From assembly GCF_000218685.1 (NCBI RefSeq), contig NW_006763293.1, positions 2,601,968 to 2,665,967 on the forward strand: a DNA stretch of 64,000 nucleotides, in the 5' to 3' direction. The notes under the pieces are model-generated. The model did no database searches and was not told where the DNA came from. It worked only from the letters and a program-made list of their open reading frames with translations. Within the stretch, counting starts at the first letter, position 1, and the number at the start of each line of letters is the position of its first letter. Made by a program: the position numbers and the translations under genes. Below are positions 1 to 12,731 of the stretch, piece by piece. This DNA is from Serpula lacrymans var. lacrymans S7.9. Taxonomy: Eukaryota; Basidiomycota; Agaricomycetes; Boletales; Serpulaceae.

Positions 1-3000
1 ATATTCGGAAGCTATAGCGGCCGCTTCCTCCAAGTTTTGAACGGAAGGCGTGCTCATGTTGGGAAGTCGAACGTTTGGTAGTCAACTTTAACGGTAAAAT
101 GTGCGATTCTGATCGTCAATAACTTGCGACGAGTAGCCTGGAAGCACTAGATGCGGCCAGAGTACAGCGGACCAGAAGGGGACGATGGCAAGAGTTGGAG
201 GAGGGCGAGGGTGCGACCACCCGATGATCTGCAAATGTTTGTAATGTACGCTTGATCAGCAGAAGTGCAAAATATGACGCTAAGGCCTCACCACAAATAT
301 GAAATTACTGTGATTTTTCAGGATGAATTCTTTAAGCAGGCGTTGTGATGGCACGAAAGTCAGAAGTTCAGTTCGAACCCTGCGCTACTGGAGATGCGAT
401 ATCACTCGTCATGTTTTCGTTTCTGACTACAACATATGCACTTGCCAGTGACTTTAGAATTTGAATCCGCAAATGAAAAGCTCGGTGGCGCTTTGGCCGT
501 GTCTGATAACCGACGCACGTCTGTCCAACTCAAAGACTGAAAAACACGGGCAATGGGTGTGTAAAGATCGTTTTCACACGTGGAACGGTCGCGGGCAGGG
601 CGTGACGTGACAGCACCGAGGAAAACAAACTCAGATTCACGCTCAGACATATTCCAATCAATCTTCTATCTGTGTTTGTGCGTGTTGGTGTGCCCAACGA
701 GGATGATCGATCTGGGCAGTGGGGATGCCGAGCATGTGGATCTGCGCGGAGAGTGAAATGCAGATAGCGCGTGGTGTCTGCGATCGTGCTCTCGACTAAG
801 GTTAAGTGGTGAGCAGACGGGGTCCATATGGCAACCACCAGGGCATCCCTCGATCAGCTTCTCTCATATACAGAACTCATCCATGCACAGTTGGAGCAGC
901 TCTCAACAGTCACCAGTTCCCGACACACTCGCGAAATTATATTTCACGCACCACCTTGCCATCGTTCCTGGTCCACACAACACCCGGTGCAGTCCCAAAC
1001 CTTGTCCCTTCAGTCCAATATTTTATCACTGCTCGACGCGGTTGTACTCAATGTACCTGTCATTCTTTTATTAGCAAACCTCTCACCATTGTCTGCCAAA
1101 GAACAGTGATGCGGCAGCTGGCGACGTCTGCTCTGGCGTCGTTACGTGACCTTGATCACTTTTCAGCACATAAGCTTTATGGCCCCAGAACGCTATACTT
1201 AGGTTCATATCTCACTCCCTCCAATGGTCATGAGATCCCGCCTCGCTTCACCTGTACATATCTTCTTCTTCGTTCTATCGAGCACATTGTTTTTTTTTTT
1301 TCACACGCAAGCCCGACTTCGATATCCTACAGACTCCATCAACTCCAAGCCTTGCGTCCTATGATTTGCTAGTCTGCTACTTCCATTTCTACAATCGTGT
1401 CGGTCGTATTCGTATGATATGGCGGATGTTGCGTGCTACATCTTCCTTGTGGCGTCTGTTTTTCTCCCGCGATGCGCCAACTGGACCATTACAGCAGATC
1501 CACTCTCCAGGCGTGGGTATCGCTGTTTATCTCCAGTCTATTCACGGCCTCTCGCATGTATATATTTTATATTGTGATAAACAATAGTTCGAAAGCGTCA
1601 ATGAGCTGCGAAAGCCACCTTTACCCCGGCGGTGACTACCCTCGCGCTGTATATTGTAAGCTACTCGACGACGGCCCGTAGCTGCCCGCCACTAAGCTGA
1701 CATGGGAGCAGGTTGCGAAAGTGAGATAGATGCTTGTTTCCAGAACAAGTCTCTAACTCACTTCCGTAACCTACCACTGCGCATTCTTGTCAAGAATGAC
1801 AGGCCAATTTCAACTCCAAGCACCACCACAAGTTGATTTACAGCCATAAGGATAAGGTAGCGAAAAAGAAAAGGGGACTCTTTGAAAAAGTCGCAAATGC
1901 AACCGTCCCAACTCCGCAATTAAACCTGTGTGCCAATGCCGACGTCAAAACAGACCCTGGCGGACCTTTCGTCTCATTGATTCGTCGCTACTCCTCTTGC
2001 GGAGTGTCACAAGAGGAGGGGGGGGGGGCGATGTTGACGTAAACCATATTATAGATAAACCGTATTGACTTGAAATACCATCTCTCGAAAGGTGCAGCTG
2101 AAACAGCCGTGACGGAGAGGCGGTCGCAGCGAGCCTATAAACTCTTACGCCACGACGGGTGCCGAATGTCCTTTGTCAAATCGTAGATAACGTCGAAGGC
2201 GGCCAGCGGTATCTAAAGCGGATGTCTCGGTCAGCGGGAAATAGACCTGTAAACGGACAGCGGAAAGACAACTTATAGTCGCGGGTACGGCGCACGACGA
2301 GAGCGCAGCCAGATTAAGGTACATAAATAAAATGGAATCAAACAATGTCACATACCGCGAATTAAAAAGCGTCCGCCGGAACTTCCGCCCTGTCGCAACA
2401 GAAGACAGAGGCTGTACATGTATGCCATCACGCCAAAAACAAAAACAAAAGGTTAGTGGACAGAAAGCTTCCTTCGCAGGCTTTTTTTTGGAACAGATAC
2501 GGACAGTGCAGTAAGCTATATTAGCTTTAGTTCGCTACGAAATCAAAGGGTCAACAGCCTCTACGCCATCTGAACGTAGACTCAACTGATCTTTCGAACA
2601 GACAAACAAGGAAGTGAGATGCTACCGTGCCCCAGCGGCCATTGACAGTTGCAGATACTTCCAAGTCGGTCATAGAGATGATGTTCTGGTAACTCTTTGT
2701 TTGATACCACCAAGAGAGTATGATATGAAACCATCAAAAGCCCAAGAGGAGCCAAAGGCTCTTTTTGCTCCGGAATAATTAATTCATCAAGTGCCACTGG
2801 GCGATTCAGGTGACCAAGTGGAGTAGCGTGTGGACTATCTAAGTAAAATGAATCCAAAATCGCCGGTCAGTGGCAGTACGACACAAGTCTGTGATCGATC
2901 TTACAGAGCTAATGTTAGATGAAGTTCAGGCAGTCCATTTTCACCGGATTGCGTGACATGAAGCCTCAACGTGGACACTTTGTTTGACATAGAGCAAGGA

Positions 3001-5820
3001 AGGGATTGCGAGAGCTATGAATGTATGGGACCTGCCCAGGTACGAGTGAACTGGCTGTGATGGTTCCTTCAGGAATAGTATCATAGCGGCAAGTTAACAT
3101 TCCAACGGTAGAAGCTGATGTCGGAGTCGTGCGGTCCAGGTTTGGGCCTGGACGCGCACAGGATTTTTTGTTTAAGATTGGCTGAAAGGCTACCACCCAC
3201 ACTCGAGAATCAGGGAGAGATAAGAGTGTGCAGGTGGCATATCTTCGGATCGTCGGATATGAGCTGTCGAGATCGGGGGCGACGAATGAGCACAACCTAA
3301 GGAAAGACAGTGAGGCAGTGAGTGATAGAAGCACAAGATGGCAAAACATAGTACTTTTGACGCCAATGGGAGGACTTCGAATTCCCTGGGAGGTAGAGAG
3401 TTCTTCACACCCCTTGCCATCAGCTTATGACACAATCGCCCTCTTGACTACGGCACCAGCCCATCTCACTGGATCCTCCTGCTGTTCCGCGGCCCCAGGG
3501 CAACCGAGGGGGGAACGATCTGCCTATATGGGTAAAACACATATGAACAGATTGGAAGATAAGTGGGGGACGACCGTCAGCAGACCTGAACTAGGGAATG
3601 AATCGTCAGTGTGTACTGGAGTACCAGGCAGTGCAGAAGAGAGCTGATAGCTTATTATTGTCAGCCTTCGATGTTGAACGTCGCCATGCAATTTCTGATA
3701 TGACACAGCTTCCAAGGTATTCGCCTCGAGCTGAGCGAATTTCTAAGCGTGGAAGTTCTCACCATCGATGCGCCACTTTGGGCTCGCGGATGTATTCACA
3801 AGGTTCTTAGTTACCCATTATGGACGAGCGGTTCAGTTTTTCAACCAGTCGCTTCCGCATGCAGCACTCGTATCGCAATGCAAGAACAAGTATAATACTT
3901 ATCGTGGACTAGCTAGACACGATAATTTATGAGACAGCAAGAACCATTCCAGCCACATGCATAGGAACGCCGCCTCTCGACACTCCAGAGAAATCTGGGA
4001 AATAGGAGGAAATACGTCCACATGGTACAGCTGTCACCGTGGTACGGCCTGGCTGAGAATGTAGAACGTGTAACGTCGAGCTCTGTGGCGCTTGCTTCTC
4101 CGAATTGTCGCGTCGGCGGTAGCGTATGGTTCCCCAAAGACCGTAACTCCTATTCAACGATTTAGACGGCCCGCCTATATGGGTACATGCGACGGCTGTG
4201 TCTTTGCCTCCGAAAAATGGGCTAGATTGAGGAACCAAATGGTACACCAATCTGCTTTTGAATAGGCGTACAACTCCCGAAAGTCTTCCCGGTCCGTACG
4301 AATATCATAATGGTAGGAGAATGACTGCCATTGCCATTGCTATTGCAAGACATGTGGGCTGGCGTGGCTTCGTGAGGTAAGCAACTTAAAGTGCCAGGAT
4401 TTTGACTTGTGTGAGAGCGAGAACCAACATAAGTACCACACCAGTGAGTCACATTGCTGACTGTCCTCGCCGTATACCGAGAGCATTGCCTGTTCAAGTG
4501 AATGACAGGGCGGTGCATCGTTTCTGAGAAGACATGAGATGAAATACAAAAAGTCAGTCACGGTGTTCCTCTCGCTATAGGCAAGTCTCAACAACCAACT
4601 TGTGACCATACATACCGTCGGCTGGAGCCTCATAAACCGAGAAGCGCGTTCACATGAGCAATTTATCCGCACGTACGTTACATGTCAGGAACCACCAGCG
4701 TACTTGGTATGACGAGATATTCATAGAATGAGACTCGCCACGAGTGTGGAAGTAGAACGGAAGAAGCCGTCCAAGTATAGGCAAAAGCGAAAGCCAGGGT
4801 AGCCGATGGAAGGGAGACAAAAGCAAAGATATTGAGGAACGAGCACAAATAGCTGGAGAGAAAACACCCGGATAGCCAGATTTAGAAAGTGGAGATGCGG
4901 AGAGACATTCATGCTGGGAGCGCTTGTGTACAAAACTGTATAGGTGAGCGAGAAACAGGCAAAGGGAACACCCAGGCGCTTCAGCTATTGAATCATGAAG
5001 CTCAATAACAGAAGCAACCCCAGTTTCAGACTATAGCTGTAGACGCGGCATCGCCGCCAACCGTGCCTTTTAACGTGACAATGGGAAACTCAACTCTGGA
5101 CATACCACTTTTCTATTGGGTAGTAGAGTATCTGTGAATGCTGACGGATCTGAATTGGTGATGGCTTGAAACATCCATGGACGCACTTCACTGGTGTGAA
5201 TTGGAAAGACGGCCAAATAGTATACAGCCGACGCCTACTGACGCTGGTACTAGTCACATCGGTGACTTGGGTGGATCGAATACAGCAGCATATCCATGGA
5301 ACGTTGGAAGTGCTCATGTGCAACATCCAGTCGGTTCGTAAGCTAACAGCATACGTTACACCACGATTGCGATAGTCCCTTCTGGAAAGTACTGCCAGGT
5401 AGAGGATAGAAGCGACCAGATTGGCTGACTTATCAGTGCAATCTGTCTGAAGTCGCAAGACTTTCTCCGTTTGACAATTGTACTGGATACGTTCTGATCG
5501 CTGGAGCTGTGAATCACTTTGCTATGCTCATGGTTCCCACCAGAAGCGACGACATTTCCGTTGAGGAGATACTGCCAGTGGCAAGCGAGAAATGAAAAGC
5601 AAAGTAGATGACCGGGACAACAAGGAAAGGGAAAGGAACACGGGACAGCCACACTGCAAATTGCCACCGCGAGCGTTCTGTTCTGTAAGCAAACCTTACA
5701 GTCACGCCGCTACTACCAACGCATAAGCTGCTTTCGCTGTGGAAAAGTCTTGACGGGCACCGCTAAAATCTGAGCACTGTATTGCAGTCAACCTTTTGTT
5801 GGGACCGTAGTCAAGCAAAC
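1..5820. other. Gene-poor segment, no recognisable gene
   Basis: No protein family, tRNA or rRNA could be recognised on either strand. Open frames are short, overlap each other on both strands and lack domain-like composition. Local features are a T tract near 1291-1300, a G run near 2019-2028 and a 12-bp hairpin with one bulged base at 3129-3159. It may hold promoter sequence of the downstream gene and decayed intergenic DNA. Confidence 0.5.
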
Positions 5821-7235
5821 ATGTCTTTTGAGAATGCACCCGTATCAAAAGGTCTGTTCAGTTGAATAGCATCTCAGAGGCGCCGTTTTTCATCAAAACT
5901 TACCATTTTCCTTCTGGGATTTCTTTGCCTTCAGGGCTCATGATGAGCTGTGCCCTGACATCCATCATTGCTGGTGTGTTCGATGTGAAGCATTACCTAC
6001 ACCTTCAAGTAAGCCTACTGGAGCTTTGATGCTTTGCTGTCGCATCTCATAGGTTACTGACGCTCTCCACAGTTCGTTCCTCACATATCACGCCACCACC
6101 AGGTATGGCCAACTTTGCTGTTCAAGACTTGAAAGAGACTGAGCCTGAATCAGCATTCCCTTTGTCACTCATAGTATTGGCGCCTGGTCGCCCACCACTT
6201 TGCTTTTTCAAACTCGAGTGATTTGCTTCTTGCAGAGTTGCTGTTGTATAATGTCGGTGTGCAGGTTGAGCGGCAGTTTGGGACCGTAAAGTTTGCGGTA
6301 TGTCCTGTGGCCCTTTTTTTTTTTTTTTTTTTTTTTTTTCGATCGTCAATACAAGGATTGGCTCACTATTTCCCTATAGTCGTTTGCCATTGCTTCCGCT
6401 CTAGTCTCGACAATCTTGGAGTTTATGGCACTCCTTTTATTCTATCGCATCGGGCTAAACCATATATCGCCAGGACCACTATCACTTATTTTTGCAATCC
6501 TTTATCAATATTTCAGAGTGGTCCCTTCAATCTACCAATTCCGTATATTCAGTGTACCCGTCAGCAACAAAATATTCACCTACATCCTAGCCTCCCAAGT
6601 ATCCTCCTTCTTAACCACCGCAATCACATTTGACTAACTAATCGTTAATTATTGTAGTTGGCTGCTGGACATGCTCCAGGCTCTGCGGTAGTAGCCTTGA
6701 TCGGTATTATTACTGGGCAAATATATCGCTCGGATCTGACAGACTTGAAGAGTTGGCGCTTGTCATCGCCCGTCAGGCGATTTGCGACGCGATTTTTGCT
6801 TCCGCTTATTGGTTCCACTCGACCCCCCCGTCGTCTTACACGCGCTCGTCCGGAGCCTCGCACTACCACTCGAACAGATGAAGCCAGAGTAGGTAATGAA
6901 GAAGTGATAACGACGGCTCGTCCAGCATCGGCTGATGTTACAGGCACTCGGACAGGCAGTACCGAAGAAAATACGGGCAGCTCTGTCATGAGGGAGTGGG
7001 TCAACGAACTGACAGGGAGAGCAGATAGTGCGGGACCGGGCATGCGTGTTCCAAGCGAGGCGGAAATTACGCAGCTGACTGGCATGTTCCCCGATGTCCA
7101 ACGGGCAGTTGTTGTTGCAGCTCTTCAACGAAGGTATGTCCACTATCTGATTTATTATTGCCGTTTCTCAAGGATTATTCTCGTAGCCCTAACGTCGAAG
7201 GAGCGGTGGAAATTTTGTTAAGTTCATCAAGATAA
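5821..7235 (+). CDS. Rhomboid-like membrane protein with C-terminal CUE/UBA domain (Dsc2/UBAC2-like)
   Basis: Seven exons can be joined in one frame: 5821-5851, 5935-6008, 6073-6102, 6175-6297, 6380-6598, 6658-7133 and 7187-7235, all with GT-AG introns. The protein starts MSFENAPVSKGL, then has several hydrophobic helices arranged like a rhomboid fold (for example YWRLVAHHFAF and MALLLFYRIGL). No Ser-His rhomboid dyad is evident, so it is likely a pseudoprotease. A basic, disordered middle leads to a C-terminal segment with MFPDV, ALQRS and a final EILLSSSR, the pattern of CUE/UBA ubiquitin-binding helices. In fungi this architecture is Dsc2/Ucp14, an ER/Golgi ubiquitin ligase complex subunit; in animals it is UBAC2. 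The fourth intron contains a pure T tract of more than 20 bases. The family call is from memory; exact orthology is unproven. Confidence 0.82.
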
Positions 7236-7408
7236 AGACAGTGTCTCGTTAGATCTCGCATCATGTCAGCCGTCACATCAGCTTGTATACAACAAGTCTG
7301 CGCATGATATCATCATATATAACTTCTAAACTATCATCGAAAGATGCATGATTGATTCGAAGTCGTCATTTTATGTCCGTACATCGTGCTGTTATACACT
7401 CTACACTC
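7236..7408. other. Short convergent 3' intergenic spacer
   Basis: About 170 bp separate the stop codons of the rhomboid-like gene and eIF3d, which converge here. The spacer is AT-rich and presumably holds both 3' UTR ends. No gene is seen. Confidence 0.5.
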
Positions 7409-9554
7409 TCAAGCGGTGGACTCGGGATCTTCTTCGAAAGCTTCTCCTTCCTCATCCTCGGTAGTGAACGCGGTAAGAGGAACAGCGTATAGACGGATTA
7501 CAGACTGTAGCGAGTGATTAGCATGACGAACATGAAATAAGATGACGAGAAGCATATGGGGTACGCTTCAGATAGAGTTTGCGGGGGAAAATTACCTTGT
7601 TGGGATCTTTGATTAAGACATATTTGCCCTCAGGCATCTTCATGCATAGATCAGTGACGGTCCTGACGATTCCCCATCCGTTGGCGAGAGATACGTTAAG
7701 TTGCGCCGCGAAATCGGTAGGACGCATCGACGCAGTACTGAGAATCACGTGGCGGGTGTTGTCCCTTGGGTTCCCTCGCGAGATATACCTAAAACGACAG
7801 ACGACACACGTTAGCGAACCGGTAAAACAGGTCAATTGTCCTGATTGCACCCGCAGATAGTTGGATTACGATCGAATTCGGTATCCGCTTATCATGCGCG
7901 AATGGAGAAAATTTACTAACCCAATTTTCATGAGGTCTGCCCCTGCCAGCACACTCTGCACTGTCCATTTGGCGAGCTTGCAGCTGTTGTTCTTCATCTC
8001 CGTAGCAACGACAGCACCGCGTTGAGAATCCAACTTCGAACGCCAGTCCGGTGCACCGCCGGCTCCCTGCGCGCGAGGATCGAATTCGTTTAGTGCACGT
8101 ATCGTCACCAAACCTTGGCCCTCTCGGGGATTGCCCTGTCCTGCAATATAGGCATCCACTTCAGTACGAACGCAAATCTTGATATCTTCATCTTCAGTGA
8201 TACCAAGGTCGAAGACACGGTAGCGGTAACCGCAGGATGCGAGCGGCTCAGTTTCTTCAGGGCCGTAGAAAGGATTTGGATGGGCAAAGTCAACCGGGGC
8301 AGGGGTACCGTTCTCAATGACTGATTGGAAGCCAAAGTTTTGGTTGATGTAAGTAGCTTCCAGTGATAAAGATGTAGCCGAGTTGATTGAAGGAACTTCT
8401 GGAGCAGCCTTTTCATTTGGATTGTTGGGGTTAGGAGGAGTAGGGTCCTGCGGAGGATCGGACGCGTTCTCGTTCACTGTCACAGTGTCGAATGGGCCAC
8501 CATCACGTTTGTCAAGATACAAGTTATTTCCTTCTCGGAGAATGACAATGTCCCATGGGTACACGGAACGGGGTGCGCACATGAGTACACTGAGGATAGC
8601 ATCTGTGGTGTAGACTGTAGCGGTATTTTTTGCAGCAAGCTAACCATGATTCCCTATTAGTAGGGAGAATATTTGATGTAACGGCTCCTGCGACTCACTT
8701 CCTGGATGACTGGATCATCAGAGGTTGTCGTATTATACTTAATGCGATCGACGAGCTGTAAAGGACGCTCGGTTTTTGTGGTTATCCGATCATAAGATTT
8801 CTCGTATGCAAACACTTTGCCGTATGTGTCTCTGAAGATATCATCAGCAAAAATCACAATACCACTTTTGAAGTGAACTAACACATTCTCGGGCTCATCA
8901 ACTTCGAGCCTCAATTTGGCGAGCCGATGGAATTCGATTTCTTCAAGCATCCGCCACTGTGGAGAGATCGCCACAGAAGATTCACGAGTACGATTGTTCT
9001 GAAGAAGAGCAAACCGTCAAACTTTCCAGCTGTACATGCCATGAGGAAAGCCATACCTTTTCCCAGTCTCTCCATCCCCTTCTTCCGCCACGCTGAGCAC
9101 CACCACGATTATTATTGTACCCTCCACGACCGCCTCTCTGATTACCCCGTGCAGCATAGTTCCCAGTCCCCCTAGCAGATCCTCTTCCACGGGTAAAGGC
9201 ACCGCCTCTGCGAGGTGGAGCAGGTTTGTTGTCGACGAGAGAGAAGCTTGCCTCATCCTCGACATGGAAGTAAGCGAAAGCACTCGCCGTTCCACTTCCA
9301 AATGCCTGAGCCCCATCTCTTCTGTTGCGTCCCGCACCACCGCCACGAACATTCTGAGTAGTTGGAAGACCGACAGCAGTTTGACGGCCGTCTAAATTAT
9401 CGTTCCAGTCCGCAAACCGGCCAAGTTTATCAGATTTTGAATAGGGTGCGTAGGGGATATCCTTGAACTTGAATTGCTCGGGGATATTCGAGGACGATGG
9501 TCCCCAACCTCCGTCTGGATTATCGTGAATATGCGGCAAGGAAAATGAAGCCAT
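7409..9554 (-). CDS. Translation initiation factor eIF3 subunit D
   Basis: Five exons on the minus strand (9554-9057, 8998-8699, 8639-7921, 7788-7596, 7504-7409) join to 1806 nt, 601 residues, the usual eIF3d length. The start at 9554 gives MASFSLPHIHDNPDGGWGP, the family's conserved N terminus; an in-frame ATG four codons upstream is less likely. Diagnostic segments include MLEEIEFHRLAKL, LMCAPRSVYPWDIV, GYRYRVFDL, ATEMKNNSCKLAKW and a final acidic tail. An RG/GG-rich tract lies around residues 100-165. eIF3d is a cytoplasmic subunit of eIF3 that binds mRNA caps and contacts the 40S ribosome. It is divergently transcribed from IST3 over a 98-bp gap. Confidence 0.96.
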
Positions 9555-9652
9555 TTTGTTGATCAAGCCTGCTGGAAAGCTGAAAGTGAAGATTTTTTGA
9601 GTTCGACGGGATGACAGAGGCGTGGGAATCGTGCTTTCTCACCTGGGCTGCC
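9555..9652. promoter_or_regulatory. 98-bp bidirectional promoter between eIF3d and IST3
   Basis: Only 98 bp lie between the start codons of eIF3d (minus) and IST3 (plus), so both 5' UTRs and core promoters must share or overlap this stretch. No clear TATA box is seen, as expected for housekeeping genes. The limits are set by the two start codons; transcription start sites are unknown. Confidence 0.6.
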
Positions 9653-10832
9653 ATGAAGTAGGTATGGTCGTTTACCCAGAGCTTGGAATTACACTGAAAT
9701 GCTACATTTTATCCAGTGTTGTACGTGAAATCAGCAAGATAAACGAGCGTGAACTGGAGCTGGGCGTGAGTGGGTCATGGCACGATGAATACAAAGGTAT
9801 CGTACACCCGCTATTGTGCATATCGTTTCACTCATATTCACATCTTCCTAGACTCTGCCTATATTTTTATCGGAGGCCTCAACTTCGAGCTGACAGAAGG
9901 AGACGTGATTGCTATATTCTCACAGTAAGTTCGTTGCTTGGGTTGCACGCTAAGTATGTTCTTGATACACAATGTCCGTAGATATGGCGAAGTCATGGAT
10001 GTCAATTTGCCTCGTGACAAAAACACCGGTAAAACAAGGGGATTCGGATTTCTCATGTACGAAGATCAACGGTCAACCGTATTGGCCGTGGATAATCTCA
10101 ATGGGGCTAAAGTCCTTGAAAAAACACTGCGTGTGGACCATGTCAAGAACTACAAACAGCCTGGGGCAAAGGGTGAAGATGGTGAATGGCGTGAGCCGGA
10201 AGAACAAAGTTTGAACGCTAAGCCCAAGTTAATTATGGGTAAGATCTCAACGCATCTTCTTCTGGGCGCGTTTGTATGTTTCGGAAACGTTCTTGCTGAC
10301 ATGGTTCTGCGCAGATGACCATGAGGCGTCAGATTCGGATGCATCCTCAGCCCCCTCTATAGATCCCGAGGATCCCATGCGCGATTATCTTTTAGCCCAG
10401 CGCAAAGAGGAAAAGGCTCGGAAGAAGACGAAAAAGTCAAAGTCATCTAAAGACAAGCGGAAGGATGAGACACCCGAAGAACGAAAGGCAAGGAAGGAAC
10501 GGAAAAAGGAAAAGAAGGCACGCAAGCTACAGGTAAAATCCGAGGGTATGAGAGGAGTGGAAGAGCTATTGAGCTCCCTTGGCCGTCGGGACAGAGACGA
10601 AGACCGTGAGGCCGTTTCACGGAATCGCACACCTCCTTCGAGAAGGAGGAGCCTTTCTCGGAGCAGTCGATCGCCAGTAAGGTCCCGAGGTCCACGGGTG
10701 CGGAGTCGTTCTCCTATTGCAAGTGGCCCCGATTATAGAGATCGCAGCTCAACAAGAAATATACGTGGCGACGACAACAGGCACAGAGACTCATCCAGAC
10801 AGAAGCGGAGGACAAGTAGAGATTATGACTGA
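9653..10832 (+). CDS. IST3: U2 snRNP/RES complex RNA-binding protein IST3 (RBMX2-like)
   Basis: Five exons (9653-9657, 9717-9796, 9852-9924, 9982-10238, 10315-10832) give 933 nt, 310 residues. The first coding exon is only five bases, ATGAA; splicing restores the conserved start MNVVREISKINERELELG. An RRM follows with RNP2 YIFIGGL and RNP1 TRGFGFLMY (residues about 33-110). The C terminus is a long charged K/R/E stretch and then an RS-rich tail (RSLSRSSRSP). IST3/Snu17 belongs to the RES complex, which supports pre-mRNA splicing and nuclear retention of unspliced RNA. The RS tail is longer than in budding yeast and resembles RBMX2 of animals. Confidence 0.93.
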
Positions 10833-12731
10833 GTCATATCTTAATGATGACTGTACATTGACATATGTATAAACTCCATGTTTCACGGCTCATCTTATCA
10901 TTGTGATAACGGTGGAAAAGAGAAGGAGAGTCACGATACATGATCATAGATTAACGAATCAGCTGGACACAAAGTGTATCTCTGCCCCTCGGCACCAAAC
11001 CTTAAGAAATGAAAGACCCCATAACCGAACGAATGCAGGAGGCGCAATACGTCGTATGGTGCTGGTACTTAGACGCCGGTGGTGCCTGGTTCACTCATCG
11101 TGTCCTTTTCAAACACTCACAGCCTCACCAGCGTTTGTCTCTGCAGCTGCGGAATCTCGCAAAGACTCTAACTGAGATCGCATATCTATTCGGGGCCCGT
11201 ATCAGCAAGGCTCCAGGTACTTACTGTCAATGGAGCTGAAGCACTGGAATGCTGTAGCATCACGCAGGGCGTTCAATGGGCGTCCTTCAGCGGAGAATAT
11301 ATGTTTGGGCCCTGAGTCACCTACGTCATCGTGATATTCGTAAGAATCCCAGCATGGACGGATCATATCGAACATGTAGGAGCATTGCCTGCTTATCCTG
11401 GTAAGGTAAGTAGACAAAGAACCTGACAAGTTGCGGAGATGACAATGTCCGTAAGTTTTTAACCTTCAGTGATAGGAGCTAGCAGTTGAAATACAACTCA
11501 CGAGACATGCCCTGGTGAGGGCTAGGACAAGGAATCGGAGTGAAAGCAGCTGATGAATGAGGTCACCAAGCCTGAGAATCATCATCTAGTGACCAAAACT
11601 CGGAGGTTGGCGAACATTAAGATGGCTTTCTCAACGAAAGGCAAAATTGGCGTATAGTATATGGTTAAAGGTTTTCGAGATGCCACCCAGATGATAGCGT
11701 ACATCTACACCAAAAAAAACCGAAATAAGATCAAACGGAAATGGATCACATTGATTAGCTATATAGAGAGGATAGCGGAATTTCACAAAAAACAACATAG
11801 CCCTCACATTGTCTGGGGGCGTTCGATTTCTTTATTAGCTTTCAGATTGGGGGCGAGAAGAGGAGATGACCGAGCTTCTCGCATCGCCGTAGATAACGCA
11901 AGGAGAGCGACAGGTCAAACACGGTCGTGACGGGGATAAACCGTGGAGGTGGCATGCATGAAGCTTCATGCGTGGTACGGAATAACTGTTACGACAGCAA
12001 TGAAAGGAAAACTGGTGAACTTGGTAACTAATGCCACAGGAACTAGAGCCAATGTTGAGAGGGACCCCTGTTTTGCGACCTTTACAGATTCAGATCCCAG
12101 AACCTCGTCACTAGTTTTCCAGATGGATAGAGACGGTAACCCAATAAATATTTCGATAACGACCAATACCAGGACCGATGCAACGGAGTTTCTGGGGACC
12201 AATGGCACTCATTGACAGCGTCCATCCGAAAGAAATCCCGAAGCCGTAGACGGTGATGAAATTTACTGAGGTGATGATGAGGCGCTGTTCTTACGATTCG
12301 TCACGCCTCACAAGTTAATGATATCAACCTATGCGACTAGGCGTAACACCACGATCCGCAGCGGTCAACGTCAACTAGTTTTCCTGAAGTGATATCAGAA
12401 AATGAAAATGCAATTTGAGTACAAACATGTATAGTAACCTACTATGGAGCTTTAGGAATGGTTCCGTTCCTTCTGTAATAACAAATACCGACTTGAAGCA
12501 GGACGTTCATTCACCCTATAAACATCATACGCTGTGCTTGGCCACATATGTGCGGAACGCTGACCATGTTGACATCAGTATCTGTGTCACTCAAACTTTA
12601 TGTCCACTTTTCTCCACCTTTCGACAGGCTTGCTCTCATACAAGCTGTAAGGTTCCTCTAGAGATGCAGCTCCCCTGGAAAAGACAGAAGTATCCAACCC
12701 ATAAATGCTTGTTTCATGAATATTATTATGT
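10833..12731. other. Intergenic stretch, no recognisable gene
   Basis: Downstream of IST3 and of the convergent JAC1 gene. Open frames (the longest about 106 codons near 12,415-12,735) show no family resemblance and no plausible splice chain. It probably holds two 3' UTRs plus non-coding or decayed sequence. Confidence 0.45.

Noticed and set aside
806..1372. 188-codon plus-strand ORF at the left end
   Set aside because: Low-complexity Ser/Thr/His-rich translation with overlapping ORFs in other frames and no recognisable domain; likely chance.
3129..3159. Hairpin as a terminator or RNA gene
   Set aside because: Single hairpin with one bulge in a region with no neighbouring gene; no evidence for function.
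6645..7085. 146-codon minus-strand ORF
   Set aside because: Antisense to the confirmed exon of the rhomboid-like/CUE gene.
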